Shown here one piece after another: positions 45,121-53,893 of a DNA stretch of 64,000 nt. This DNA is from Rhodospirillaceae bacterium (GTDB lineage Bacteria; Pseudomonadota; Alphaproteobacteria; UBA828). Below the pieces are notes generated by a model. That model searched no databases and was not told the origin of the DNA. It saw nothing but the letters and a program-made list of their open reading frames with translations. Within the stretch, counting starts at the first letter, position 1, and each line of letters opens with the position of its first letter. A program made the position numbers and the translations under genes. The DNA lies in contig PBVE01000020.1 in NCBI GenBank assembly GCA_002728135.1, positions 1 to 64,000 of the forward strand, in the 5' to 3' direction.

Positions 45121-46599
45121 CTAACCTCCAGTTGCCATTGTAGCTAATTTGATGGCAATTTCTGGATAGAAAAATAACCCAAGTGCCGTAAAAGAAGTAA
45201 TTATTATGGCCATTGTCATAAAAAATGATTTAGATCCAAGCTCACTAGAAACCTCTTGTGCATCATTTTTTTCAGTATAATCGCTCTTTTGGAACGATAT
45301 AAAGATTATAGGGATTAAATAAGCAGCAGTTAATAAAGTTCCAATAATTAATACCGCTAATGCAAACCAGTTCTCATGGGAAAAGGTAGCATTTAAAAGT
45401 AGCCACTTTGAAGGAAAACCACCAGATGGAGGAAGTCCTATCATCACAAGTGCTCCTACTATAAATGCAGCCATAGTTAAGGGCATCTTTCTCCCAATTC
45501 CATATAACTCGGATATACGAGTTCTTCCGCTAGCCGTATAGATAGCACCAGCACAAAAGAAGAGTGTAATCTTTCCAAAAGCGTGTGCAGCTATATGAAT
45601 TGTCCCTGCGGCAATAGCATGACTGTTTGCTAGTGCTGCAGCTAAAACTATATAAGCTAACTGACCAATTGTTGAATAAGCTAATCTTAATTTTAGGTTG
45701 TCTTGTTTAAGAGCAATAATTGCTGCTAGTAAAATAGTTACCCCCGATACATAAATGAGCCAGTCTCCAGAGGCCGTATTTGAAATTGTTTCAAGGCCAA
45801 AAATATAGACCGTTAACTTGATAATTGTGAAAACACCTGCTTTCACAACAGCAACTGCGTGTAATAGTGCACTTACAGGTGCAGGAGCAACCATTGCAGC
45901 AGGTAGCCATTTATGAAAAGGCATTATTGCGGCTTTTCCGACACCAAATATATATAAAATAAACAAAATCGTAGCTGTTGTTGAAGATACCTGATTAGTG
46001 AGAAGTCCACCTTTTATAAAATTTAATGAACCAACTTCTACCCAAGTCCATAGCATTGCAAGTAGGAGAAGCATGATAGAAGTAGATAAAAGTATTCCGA
46101 GATATATACGGCCAGATTTTCTGGCTTCTTCCGTCCCAGAATGTGTAACAAGTGGATAAGTAGATAAGGTTAAAGCTTCATAAAATAGGAAAAGTGTAAA
46201 CATATTTCCCGAATATGCTATCCCAGCTGTGCAACCTAAAGCGATACTAAAACAGATATAAAAACGAGTTTGATTATTTTCAGAATTTGCACGCATATAT
46301 CCTAAAGAATATATAGTTGTAACTAACCATAGAAATGAACCAATACCTGCAAATAGAGCACCTATCGGTTCAACAGTAAAATTAATAGGCAATCCTGGGG
46401 CAACTTCCCAGATAGTAACTGTCAGATGATTTCCTGAAATTATATTTTCAATAACTAAGGCTGAGGAAATACACATGATTATTGATGCTAGGATCGAAGT
46501 GATTTCGCGTATATTTGGATTATTCTTGAACAGAAATAATAGAGGTACAATTAAAAATGGTATAAATATATTCAGGAGTATCAGAATTTGGCCAGACAT
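45121..46599 (-). CDS. proton-conducting antiporter subunit, MrpD-like (second copy)
   Basis: A 492-residue 14-helix protein with FLFYEALTLSTYPLVTHSG (key Glu), MPFHKWLPAAMVAPAPVSALLHAVAVVKAG (typical ND5-like channel stretch, split over two helices) and AHAFGKITLFFCAG. It resembles MrpD and the hydrogenase/complex I channel subunits. The start ATG overlaps the stop of the preceding MrpD-like gene by one base. It ends 1 bp before the small membrane protein gene. Confidence 0.9.
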   Translation of the reverse strand: MSGQILILLNIFIPFLIVPLLFLFKNNPNIREITSILASIIMCISSALVIENIISGNHLTVTIWEVAPGLPINFTVEPIGALFAGIGSFLWLVTTIYSLGYMRANSENNQTRFYICFSIALGCTAGIAYSGNMFTLFLFYEALTLSTYPLVTHSGTEEARKSGRIYLGILLSTSIMLLLLAMLWTWVEVGSLNFIKGGLLTNQVSSTTATILFILYIFGVGKAAIMPFHKWLPAAMVAPAPVSALLHAVAVVKAGVFTIIKLTVYIFGLETISNTASGDWLIYVSGVTILLAAIIALKQDNLKLRLAYSTIGQLAYIVLAAALANSHAIAAGTIHIAAHAFGKITLFFCAGAIYTASGRTRISELYGIGRKMPLTMAAFIVGALVMIGLPPSGGFPSKWLLLNATFSHENWFALAVLIIGTLLTAAYLIPIIFISFQKSDYTEKNDAQEVSSELGSKSFFMTMAIIITSFTALGLFFYPEIAIKLATMATGG

Positions 46600-48077
46600 T
46601 ACTTTATCCCCAAGAGTAAGGTAGCAGCATTTTCAGCTACTGATATAGTAAAGTCTGCATGCAATCCGAAATATATTGAAGCAGCTAAAAGAATCCAAAC
46701 AGGAATATGAAGTAATAATGGTGCCTCTTTTATTTGGGGTGCTGATTTATCTAATGGTGCAAAATATAATATTTCAATTAGTCGACCTATATATACTATT
46801 GTAATTAGTGAACCTAATAATACTACCACTGCAACTGGCCATAAATTAGACTCCAGTGCAGCCGTTACAAGGTACCATTTACTGATAAATCCAGATGTCC
46901 CGGGTATGCCAACTAATCCAAGACCTCCAATTACAAGTGCTGCTGCACTAAATGGCATTTTATTTCCTAAGCCCTTAAGTTTCTTAAGATTTGAATCACC
47001 CAAACGATAAACAATACAGGCTATGGCTAAAAACATGCTCCCCTTTATAAGTCCATGATTGAAAATATGAACTATTCCACCGGTAAGACCTGTTACTGTC
47101 GGGATGCTTATTCCTATAACTAAATAACCAATTTGTGCGATACTTGACATGGCTAATAAACTTTTAATGTCTTTCTGAAGAATTGCAGCAAAAGATCCAA
47201 TTAGGATAGCCAAAATAGATAGAGCAATCAGAACTTCTGAAATATAAAAATTATCTAATCTTGATGAAATATCAAAGACTGAATAATTTAGCCTTATTAA
47301 TAAGTAAGCAGCTACTTTTGTAGAAACCATTGCAAGAAATGCAGATACTACTGATGGTGCAAATGTATAGGCATTTGGAAGCCAGAGGTGTAATGGAAAT
47401 AAGGCAAGTTTAATAAGAATTCCTGCAGTCATAATAGATATTCCAGCAAGGACTGGGCGTGTATCTATTATTGGATCAAGAAGGTTTCTCATATCGGCCA
47501 TGTTTAGCGTCCCAGTTGCACTATACAAAAACCCGATACCAATAAGAATAAATGTAGCACCTATTGTCCCTTGTATAAGGTATCTATAGGCAGCTGTTAA
47601 TGCTTGTCTCTTTTTGCCTAAGCCAATAAGAACATACGTCCCAAGAGAAGAAATTTCTAAAAATACATAAACATTAAATATATCGTTCGTTGCGACTATT
47701 CCCATTAAACCAGTAAGGGTTAGTAAAAAAATAGCATAGAAGAAATGTCTACGATTCTTATCTATCTCTTTTTCAATACTATTAGTTATGAAAGGAAGTA
47801 TTAATGCTGCTGAACCTGAAATCAAAAGAAGAACAAAAATGTTTAATGTATCTAAGCGATATTCAATTCCAAAAGGAGGGGTCCACCCGCCAAGTTGATA
47901 ATTAATCGGTCCATTCTCAAGAATAGCTACCATTAGAAATGAAACTATTCCTAGGATTGATATTGTTGCAACGTTTGCAATAAACCACGAATAACGATCT
48001 GAACGTAACAGGATACATAGAGGTGCCGCAACTAAAGGAATAATTATTTGTAATATTGGTAATTGCGAAGAAATCAT
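46599..48077 (-). CDS. mrpD: Na+/H+ antiporter subunit D (MrpD)
   Basis: A 492-residue 14-helix protein and the first MrpD-like subunit, directly after mrpC as in classical mrp operons. It has VYVFLEISSLGTYVLIGLG (key Glu), FPLHLWLPNAYTFAPSVVSAFLA and GGIVHIFNHGLIKGSMFLAIA (channel Lys). With MrpC it forms part of the proton path. The start overlaps the mrpC stop by one base, indicating coupling. Confidence 0.93.
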   Translation of the reverse strand: MISSQLPILQIIIPLVAAPLCILLRSDRYSWFIANVATISILGIVSFLMVAILENGPINYQLGGWTPPFGIEYRLDTLNIFVLLLISGSAALILPFITNSIEKEIDKNRRHFFYAIFLLTLTGLMGIVATNDIFNVYVFLEISSLGTYVLIGLGKKRQALTAAYRYLIQGTIGATFILIGIGFLYSATGTLNMADMRNLLDPIIDTRPVLAGISIMTAGILIKLALFPLHLWLPNAYTFAPSVVSAFLAMVSTKVAAYLLIRLNYSVFDISSRLDNFYISEVLIALSILAILIGSFAAILQKDIKSLLAMSSIAQIGYLVIGISIPTVTGLTGGIVHIFNHGLIKGSMFLAIACIVYRLGDSNLKKLKGLGNKMPFSAAALVIGGLGLVGIPGTSGFISKWYLVTAALESNLWPVAVVVLLGSLITIVYIGRLIEILYFAPLDKSAPQIKEAPLLLHIPVWILLAASIYFGLHADFTISVAENAATLLLGIK

Positions 48078-48436
48078 TAATTTTCCTCCGCCTTATCAAT
48101 AGACTCAATTTCATCATCTTCGATTGAACCGTATGTGCGTTTAATTAAAATTGCCAGACCAATACCAACTGCAAGTGTTGCTACTGATACTACTATTGCC
48201 GTTAAGATCAAAACATGGGGCAGGGGACTAGAATATGATGAGAAATTTGGATCAATTATTGGAGCTGTTGCACCCCTAACTTTTCCAATTGTTATAAAAA
48301 GCAAAAATACTGAAGTCTGAAATATACTTAATCCAATAAGCTTTTTTATTAAATGACCTTTGGAGATAACAGTATAAAGACCAATCATAGCTAATGCTAT
48401 GGATACCCAGTAATTAAATTGCCCTAGAATTTCCAT
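48077..48436 (-). CDS. mrpC: Na+/H+ antiporter subunit C (MrpC, NuoK-like)
   Basis: A 119-residue three-helix protein homologous to NuoK. It has GLYTVISKGHLIKKLIGLSIFQTSVFLLFI and PLPHVLILTAIVVSVATLAVGIGLA (each listed here only as a landmark), with the acidic tail after residue 105. In the antiporter it sits next to MrpA/D-type channels. It lies 3 bp after mrpB and overlaps mrpD by one base. Confidence 0.94.
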   Translation of the reverse strand: MEILGQFNYWVSIALAMIGLYTVISKGHLIKKLIGLSIFQTSVFLLFITIGKVRGATAPIIDPNFSSYSSPLPHVLILTAIVVSVATLAVGIGLAILIKRTYGSIEDDEIESIDKAEEN

Positions 48437-48439
48437 GGT

Positions 48440-48853
48440 CTAACGTCGGCCAGCTAAACTAAAAAATATTAAAAGAATTACGGCGGCAACAGCTATTCCA
48501 ACACCAATTTCAATTATTAATATGCCTATATGGTTACCAGAACTGGGTATTGACGAGAGAACTCCATATTCTAAGAAATTACCGCCATAAATTAATGTAG
48601 CGATACCAACACCACAGTAAAGTAGAACACCTACACATGATAAAATTGTTAAAAGCCACATAGGCATAACTTTTCTTGCTATACGAACATCAAATACAAT
48701 TGCATAAAGAATAAAAGCAGAAGCGAAAATGACACCTGCTTGAAAACCGCCACCAGGTCCATAATCACCATGCATTTGAACGTAAAGGCCAAATAACAAG
48801 ATAAATGGAATTAATAACTTTGTTATTACCCGAAGAATAAGGTAATTCTTCAT
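48440..48853 (-). CDS. mrpB: Na+/H+ antiporter subunit B (MnhB domain)
   Basis: A 137-residue four-helix MnhB-domain protein. The hallmark YVQMHGDYGPGGGFQAGVI is at about residues 24-42, followed by two more helices and the ending LIFFSLAGRR. It overlaps the MbhD/MbhE-like gene by 4 bp (ATGA) and is followed 3 bp later by mrpC. Confidence 0.95.
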   Translation of the reverse strand: MKNYLILRVITKLLIPFILLFGLYVQMHGDYGPGGGFQAGVIFASAFILYAIVFDVRIARKVMPMWLLTILSCVGVLLYCGVGIATLIYGGNFLEYGVLSSIPSSGNHIGILIIEIGVGIAVAAVILLIFFSLAGRR

Positions 48854-49380
48854 TCTTGTATTACTCCTTTCTCTCTTTTTCTTCTTTTTCTAAATCCACT
48901 TAAGAGTGCTAATACTCCGATACCTGCAGTAAAAATCACTGTTACTTCTCCTAGAGTATCGAAACCTCGATATGAGGCTAAGACTGCAGTCACAGCATTT
49001 GGGGCTTTTGTTTCAGCTAAAGAGTTTTGTAAATAATAAGGTGATATATGGATTTGAGCTGGGGCAGATGGGTCTCCAAAATCAGGCATACCAATAGTAC
49101 CGTATATTAATAAACTACCGGTTAATATTACTCCCAAGATAGCTCCCCATTGTATACGGTTAACTTTCTTTTCAGATTTACCAGTAAGCCATATTGCAAA
49201 AAGTAAAAGTGCCGTGGTTACCCCAGCACCAACAGCAGCTTCTGTAAATGCAACATCAACTGCATCAAGAACCACCCAGATTGTTGCCATAATTAAACTG
49301 TAAATACCAAGAATTATTGTAGATGCTACTAAATCTTTTAACCAGATTGCGAAACAGCCGGTGACAAATACAAAAATCAA
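48850..49380 (-). CDS. antiporter subunit with MbhD (DUF4040) and MbhE domains; true start probably upstream
   Basis: The 176-residue frame has the DUF4040/MbhD segment (VDVAFTEAAVGAGVTTALLL) and the MbhE segment (VLASYRGFDTLGEVTVIF), which together match the C-terminal part of MrpA. TTG 49380 has no ribosome binding site and would cut the first helix to about 13 residues. The frame stays open upstream and reads IDLYINILLLIF before that point, restoring a full helix. GAGGAG (49416-49421) is placed to serve ATC at 49408-49410 or ATA at 49405-49407, so a rare start codon is likely. The extended frame overlaps the mrpG stop. Confidence 0.88.
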   Translation of the reverse strand: MIFVFVTGCFAIWLKDLVASTIILGIYSLIMATIWVVLDAVDVAFTEAAVGAGVTTALLLFAIWLTGKSEKKVNRIQWGAILGVILTGSLLIYGTIGMPDFGDPSAPAQIHISPYYLQNSLAETKAPNAVTAVLASYRGFDTLGEVTVIFTAGIGVLALLSGFRKRRKREKGVIQE

Positions 49381-49403
49381 AAGCAGAATATTTATATAAA
49401 GAT

Positions 49404-49736
49404 CTATGATTTCTTCTCCTCTTTTGCTGTCTTAAGCCAAGGCCTTTGGCCTCCGAGTATTGCTGCATTAGCAAGTGCATGAGAAGCTGTTGGGCTTGTA
49501 AAAATTATAAATATCATTACAAGTGCTAATTTTAAGGTGACAAAACTTAATCCACCTTGAAGCATTAAGCCTAGAATTATAAAGCCTGCCCCGAGTGTAT
49601 CTGTTATACCTGCAGCATGAATTCGAGAAAAAACGTCGGGTAATCTTATTAAACCTAAACCACCTGTTATTACAAAAAAACAACCCGTGATGACACTAAT
49701 CCAACTTAATATATTTAAGGTTAAAGACTCAGTCAT
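49404..49736 (-). CDS. mrpG: Na+/H+ antiporter subunit G (MnhG)
   Basis: A 110-residue three-helix MnhG protein with the typical GLGLIRLPDVFSRIHAAGITDTLGAG at about residues 24-50 and FTSPTASHALANAAILGG near 82-99. It starts where mrpF ends (one-base overlap) and its last bases contain the ribosome binding site for the MbhD/MbhE-like gene. Confidence 0.94.
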   Translation of the reverse strand: MTESLTLNILSWISVITGCFFVITGGLGLIRLPDVFSRIHAAGITDTLGAGFIILGLMLQGGLSFVTLKLALVMIFIIFTSPTASHALANAAILGGQRPWLKTAKEEKKS

Positions 49737-49996
49737 TAATTATGTCCTTGTTGTCTGCGAACATATTTGAGTACTGCTATTGTCCCTATAAAATTTAAGA
49801 GAGCATATAGCAATGCTATATCAGTGAAGTCTGGGCGACCCATCAAAAATCCAAGAGCGGCAATTATCAATACTGTTTTGGTACCAATACTGTTAACAGC
49901 CAAAACTCTATCGTAAATTGATGGTCCCAAGAAAGCTCGTGTTAGTCCTAGAATGATTGTAAAAAGTAGAGCTGCACATAGAACAAGATAAATCAT
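49736..49996 (-). CDS. mrpF: Na+/H+ antiporter subunit F (MnhF)
   Basis: An 86-residue three-helix protein with the family pattern FLGPSIYDRVLAVNSIGTK and GRPDFTDIALLYALLNFIG. The Asp residues in these segments are typical of MrpF. It overlaps mrpE by 4 bp at its start and mrpG by one base at its end. Confidence 0.94.
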   Translation of the reverse strand: MIYLVLCAALLFTIILGLTRAFLGPSIYDRVLAVNSIGTKTVLIIAALGFLMGRPDFTDIALLYALLNFIGTIAVLKYVRRQQGHN

Positions 49997-50481
49997 AATT
50001 CATCTCTTGAATTCTGTTCAAGTTCGCAAACTTTATTGCCCATTTCATCACTTTTTAAGTCTTCCATTAATGTATGGCTTAATGCATGTATTTCAAAATA
50101 ATTATCTTTTAAGGAGGTTGTTAATGTACCTGGTGTAAGGGTAATAGAATTTGCGTATGTAACTAATCCTATCTCAGTCTTTTGCTTAGTATAAACTTTA
50201 TCAACACAAGGAGATATTGGCATTCGTGGATGCAAAATCAAATAAGAAACATTTATACCAGACTTAAATATCTCAATGGTTAGCCACAACCAATAGATAG
50301 GAGCTTTCCAAGAAATTTTTATAAATGGATGAAATTGATCAATAAAGTCCATTCTTATACTAATAAGTGCACACAACAGTGCACAAATCCCACCAGCGAT
50401 AATAAGTAATGGAGTGTAATGCCCTGACAAGGCCAGCCAAATTCCAAATAACATTATAAATAAACGTATCGTGTGTAACAA
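49993..50481 (-). CDS. mrpE: Na+/H+ antiporter subunit E (MnhE), first gene of the operon
   Basis: A 162-residue protein: two N-terminal helices, then a cytoplasmic domain with the MnhE landmarks YANSITLTPGTLTTSL and EIHALSHTLMED. It opens the operon; the order E-F-G-MbhDE-B-C-D-D-x-D differs from the classical A-B-C-D-E-F-G and is closer to the Mbh-type modules. The 167 bp upstream are AT-rich and should hold the promoter. Confidence 0.93.
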   Translation of the reverse strand: MLHTIRLFIMLFGIWLALSGHYTPLLIIAGGICALLCALISIRMDFIDQFHPFIKISWKAPIYWLWLTIEIFKSGINVSYLILHPRMPISPCVDKVYTKQKTEIGLVTYANSITLTPGTLTTSLKDNYFEIHALSHTLMEDLKSDEMGNKVCELEQNSRDEL

Positions 50482-50648
50482 AATTTACGCCTTCACAAAT
50501 AAAAATAGATTTTCAGTCAACATAGAATCGATGAAAAATATTATATTAAATTTATATGTGTTTTAGCTCAATCAACCAAGAAGGTTGTTTTCTGGAATAA
50601 GTGCTAGCTTTATGATTTTAAAATAATATTTAACATTAGTATAATCTC

Positions 50649-51638
50649 TTAGTTAATTATTTCTATTGCATAATTATTAATATCTAATTCATTTTCTATT
50701 AATCCACTCCTTAACATAAAATTTTCAAATCTTTTATACCTTGAATGATCTAACGCACTAGGACGCAAAGCAAACCTTGGAATAGTATCATACCAGGCAA
50801 GCTTATTGAGTTCATTCTCTAATTCTGGATAGTTTTTTATAAATAAATCCCAACTATTTTTTGGGTGATTAATTATATATTGTGACCCTTTTTCGATTGC
50901 ATCTAAAAAACTTTTTAAAATTTTATGATCTATAATGTTTGTATTTGCTACAAATATTAACTCATCGTATGGAGGAACGCCTTCTTCTTCTGGGTAAAAT
51001 GCTCTTCCTGTGTATCCCTCAATTTTAAGCTGGTTTAATTCAAAATTTCTGTATGCTCCTATAACTGCGTCTACTTGGCCGCTAAGTAGTGCTGGAGATA
51101 GAGAAAAATTAACATTTATTAGTGTTATATCTGAAATTTTAAGGTCATAATTTTGAAGCATTTTTGATAATAATGCTTCTTCAAAGCCAGCTACAGACAC
51201 ACCTATTTTTTTTCCTTTTAAGTCAGAAAGCTTTTTAATTGGACCGTCTTCTAAAGTTAACAAGGTATTGAGTGGAGTGCTTATCAAAGTACCAAACCGT
51301 TTAAGAGGCAGGCCGGCTGCGGATTGAAGGTAAAGCTGCGGTTGATAAGTTATAGCAATATCACCTTGTCCTGCTGCTACTAATTTTGGAGGATCATTTG
51401 GATCTGCTGGAGCGATTAGCTCAACTTGTAGATTTGATTCTCTAAAATATCCATTTTCTTGTGCTATGATTAATGGACCATGATCAGGATTAACGAACCA
51501 ATCTAACAAAACTGTTATTTTTTTTATACTAGAGTTATCAGAAGCTGTTGATATTTGTGGAAAAATTAATGAAACAATAAATACAGAACATAAAAGAGTT
51601 TTTAATGAAAAAGTCTTAATTAATAAATGAAAAAACAT
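50649..51638 (-). CDS. thiY: thiamine-precursor ABC importer, substrate-binding protein (ThiY/THI5-like)
   Basis: A 329-residue periplasmic protein: a signal peptide (FSLKTLLCSVFIVSLIFPQISTA, about residues 10-32), then the NMT1/THI5 fold with VLLDWFVNPDHGPLIIAQE, where the Trp-Phe pair and His help bind the pyrimidine, and AAGQGDIAITYQP. ThiY binds formyl-aminopyrimidine, a salvage precursor of the thiamine pyrimidine. It is the last gene of a three-gene operon headed by a TPP riboswitch, which supports the substrate class strongly. It overlaps the permease gene by one base. Confidence 0.9.
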   Translation of the reverse strand: MFFHLLIKTFSLKTLLCSVFIVSLIFPQISTASDNSSIKKITVLLDWFVNPDHGPLIIAQENGYFRESNLQVELIAPADPNDPPKLVAAGQGDIAITYQPQLYLQSAAGLPLKRFGTLISTPLNTLLTLEDGPIKKLSDLKGKKIGVSVAGFEEALLSKMLQNYDLKISDITLINVNFSLSPALLSGQVDAVIGAYRNFELNQLKIEGYTGRAFYPEEEGVPPYDELIFVANTNIIDHKILKSFLDAIEKGSQYIINHPKNSWDLFIKNYPELENELNKLAWYDTIPRFALRPSALDHSRYKRFENFMLRSGLIENELDINNYAIEIIN

Positions 51639-52405
51639 TATTTATTTTCCTTGTAATCTGTTAGTAAGGATTCTGGCTGCCAGGTAATAGTACGACGCAT
51701 TATAAAATCGATTGAGAAGTAAATAATTAAGGCGACAATTGCTAAAACTAATAATGATGCAAACATTAGATCCGTTTGCATTCTACCGTTAGCGTGTAAC
51801 ATAAGATAACCAAGCCCAGCACTAGATCCAACCCATTCTCCGACAACAGCTCCAATTGGAGCAACAGCTGCTGCTACTCTTAATCCTGATGACATAGCTG
51901 GCATAGCAGCGGGTAGTCTAATGTGTATTAAAATAGATAATTTACTTGCCCTCATACTTTTAGCTAATTCAAGCCAGCCAATATCTGTACGTCTTAACCC
52001 ATCATATAAAGTTGCAGCAACAGGGAAATATATTATGAGGGTAGCCATGGCTACTTTTGATGCTATTCCATATCCAAACCATAATACTAATAAGGGTGCT
52101 ATAGCAAAGACAGGTATAGCCTGAGATATTACTAAGAGTGGTAATAACCATCTTCGAATAGTTCTAAACCATATTAAAGATAGTGCACTTATAAATCCAA
52201 AAGATATTCCAAGAATCAAACCTAAAATTATCTCTAAAACTGTGACCCCCAAATTCTGGAGTAAAATTGAATAGTTTTCCCAACAACTCTCTAACACCCT
52301 TAATGGGCTTGGAAGAATATAATGAGGTACATTAGTTATCGAAACAATACATTGCCAAATAATGATAAGTATGAAAATTGATAATAATATTCTTAAAAAG
52401 ATCAT
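51638..52405 (-). CDS. thiX: thiamine-precursor ABC importer, permease (ThiX-like)
   Basis: A 255-residue SsuC/TauC-type permease with about six helices. The EAA loop reads ELAKSMRASKLSILIHIRLPAAMPA, followed by GLRVAAAVAPIGAVVGEWVGS. It overlaps the ATPase gene by 4 bp and the binding-protein gene by one base, so the three are translated together. Substrate assignment rests on the riboswitch and on ThiY. Confidence 0.9.
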   Translation of the reverse strand: MIFLRILLSIFILIIIWQCIVSITNVPHYILPSPLRVLESCWENYSILLQNLGVTVLEIILGLILGISFGFISALSLIWFRTIRRWLLPLLVISQAIPVFAIAPLLVLWFGYGIASKVAMATLIIYFPVAATLYDGLRRTDIGWLELAKSMRASKLSILIHIRLPAAMPAMSSGLRVAAAVAPIGAVVGEWVGSSAGLGYLMLHANGRMQTDLMFASLLVLAIVALIIYFSIDFIMRRTITWQPESLLTDYKENK

Positions 52406-53151
52406 GATGTAGAATCTAGAAATAAGGAGTTTAATAATTTAGCTTGTGCATTTAGAACTTTTTCATCGCTCGTATCTCTTGGAACTTTAATGTCTAGGGG
52501 AAAATCCATTTCATATATTTCAGCTGGATTGCCAGCCATTTTGAAGATTCTATGACCTAATCTAAGAGCCTCTAAAGGATCATGTGTGACTAAGAGTACA
52601 GTTTTATTTTGTAAAAGCTTTGCTGTAAGTGTTTGGAGTTTATGTTTGGTTAGTGCGTCAAGAGATGCAAATGGCTCATCCATAAGAACAAGAGAACTAT
52701 TTTCCATAAGAGTCCTAGCTAAAGCTACTCTTTGACGTTGGCCGCCAGATAAACGGCAGGGTTTTTGCTGTGCATATTTTTCTAATCCAACTTTTTCAAG
52801 AATCTCCATCGCCTTTAAGACATCTTTTTTTTCTCCTCTTAGTTTTGACCCGAGAAGAGTATTATGAAGAACATTTAACCATGGTAGTAAATTATCTTGC
52901 TGTCCCATATATGCAGGTTTTTCTTGAAAACCTGAAAATTTAGAAGGGGGAATTAAATCAACCAAACCGGCAAAACACCTCAACAAGGTTGATTTACCAA
53001 TTCCGCTAATACCTAACAAGCAAGTAATTTTATCTTTAGACAACTCAAAGTCTATATTTTCAAAAATAATACTCTTGCCATATGAGAAGTGCAGATTTTC
53101 TAATTTAATAGATTGGGGAGTTGTTTTTATTTTATCATTATTTTTTTTCAA
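52402..53151 (-). CDS. thiZ: thiamine-precursor ABC importer, ATPase (ThiZ-like)
   Basis: A 249-residue ABC ATPase with Walker A LLGISGIGKSTLLRC, the signature LSGGQRQRVALARTL, Walker B LVLMDEPFASLDALT and the switch His in LLVTHDPLEA. It is the first gene of the operon. The only possible start is TTG at 53151, because TGA lies in frame two codons upstream (53157-53155). AGGA (53163-53160), eight bases before it, lies at the 3' end of the TPP riboswitch. Confidence 0.9.
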   Translation of the reverse strand: MKKNNDKIKTTPQSIKLENLHFSYGKSIIFENIDFELSKDKITCLLGISGIGKSTLLRCFAGLVDLIPPSKFSGFQEKPAYMGQQDNLLPWLNVLHNTLLGSKLRGEKKDVLKAMEILEKVGLEKYAQQKPCRLSGGQRQRVALARTLMENSSLVLMDEPFASLDALTKHKLQTLTAKLLQNKTVLLVTHDPLEALRLGHRIFKMAGNPAEIYEMDFPLDIKVPRDTSDEKVLNAQAKLLNSLFLDSTS

Positions 53152-53160
53152 AGCTCATTT

Positions 53161-53241
53161 CCTACGCCGGTATAATCCGGTTCAGGTTCAAGGGGTCGTT
53201 GATAAAACCTCTCAGCCAATTTTGGCTCCCCCAGGGCTAGG
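53161..53241 (-). promoter_or_regulatory. TPP (thi-box) riboswitch upstream of thiZXY
   Basis: Read on the minus strand: CCTAG (53241-53237) pairs with the TAGG at 53164-53161 as P1. GGGGGAGCC and the conserved GGCTGAGAGG follow, then ACCCCTTGAACCTGAACCGG, then the P4/P5 hairpin CCGG-ATTATA-CCGG, and the terminal GCGTAGG. These are the invariant parts of the TPP aptamer. The last bases overlap the ribosome binding site of thiZ, so TPP binding would mask translation start. No terminator hairpin is seen. Confidence 0.95.
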
Positions 53242-53395
53242 CCAGTATAACCTATTATATATTAGTATTATAAATCATAAATTAAACTAATTAATGATAT
53301 TTAGAAAACATTTTATCAACACTTTTACTAAATAGTTATCTGTATTAGCAATATAAATACATATATTTTCATTAATATATTATATCTTTATTAAC

Positions 53396-53424
53396 TTGTC
53401 ACAGTGTTCTAGTTGCACTAAAAA
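53396..53424 (+). promoter_or_regulatory. probable promoter of tRNA-Pro
   Basis: TTGTCA (53396-53401) and TAAAAA (53419-53424) are spaced by 17 bp, with the mature tRNA 5' end 24 bp further at 53448. The -10 is a weak match. Confidence 0.4.
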
Positions 53425-53447
53425 CAACATTAAGGAAAATATAACTT

Positions 53448-53524
53448 CGGGGTGTAGCGCAGCCTGGTAGCGCATCTGCTTTGGGAGCAGAGGGTCGGCA
53501 GTTCGAATCTGTCCACCCCGACCA
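53448..53524 (+). tRNA. tRNA-Pro(UGG)
   Basis: A 77-nt cloverleaf with encoded CCA. The acceptor is CGGGGTG / CACCCCG, the anticodon stem TCTGC/GCAGA and the loop TTTGGGA with anticodon UGG. The T-arm is TCGGCAGTTCGAATCTGTC. It lies 37 bp before the NDUFS4-like gene. Confidence 0.96.
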
Positions 53525-53561
53525 TCTTAAAACTTTTCCGCTAAAACATGGAGCATAACTA

Positions 53562-53855
53562 ATGAATCATGCAAAACTATATCGCCCGAGCAAAACTGCT
53601 ATGCAATCAGGTCTTGCTAATTCTAGGAAATGGGTTTTAGAGTTTGCTAAAACAGGTGAACGTAATACAGATAAACTTATGGGGTGGACGGGTGTTAATA
53701 ATACTCTTGGTCAAATAAAACTTTCTTTTGAAAATCAAGAAGCAGCTATTGCATTTGCAGAAAGAAAAGGTTTAGAAATTACTTTGGTCAATCCAAAGGA
53801 GCGTTTGTTCGCTCCAAAATCTTACGAAGAAAATTTCACAAAAAATATAAGTTAA
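53562..53855 (+). CDS. NDUFS4-like complex I accessory subunit
   Basis: A 97-residue protein of the ETC_C1_NDUFS4 family. It has [12 protein letters not shown]-like opening ([13 protein letters not shown]), WVLEFA, and [19 protein letters not shown] with the conserved Trp, then [19 protein letters not shown]4-type subunits are found only in alphaproteobacteria and mitochondria, where they bind the NADH-dehydrogenase module of complex I, so the gene supports the taxonomic placement. No nuo gene is in the window. It sits between two tRNA genes. Confidence 0.92.
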   Translation: MNHAKLYRPSKTAMQSGLANSRKWVLEFAKTGERNTDKLMGWTGVNNTLGQIKLSFENQEAAIAFAERKGLEITLVNPKERLFAPKSYEENFTKNIS

Positions 53856-53893
53856 CCCTTCTAAATGTATAATTTATATATGTTTTATAAAAT

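Noticed and set aside
50570-50590. Hairpin CAACC-AAGAA-GGTTG as a terminator between thiY and mrpE
   Set aside because: The stem is only 5 bp and, in the direction of the minus-strand genes, no T-run follows.
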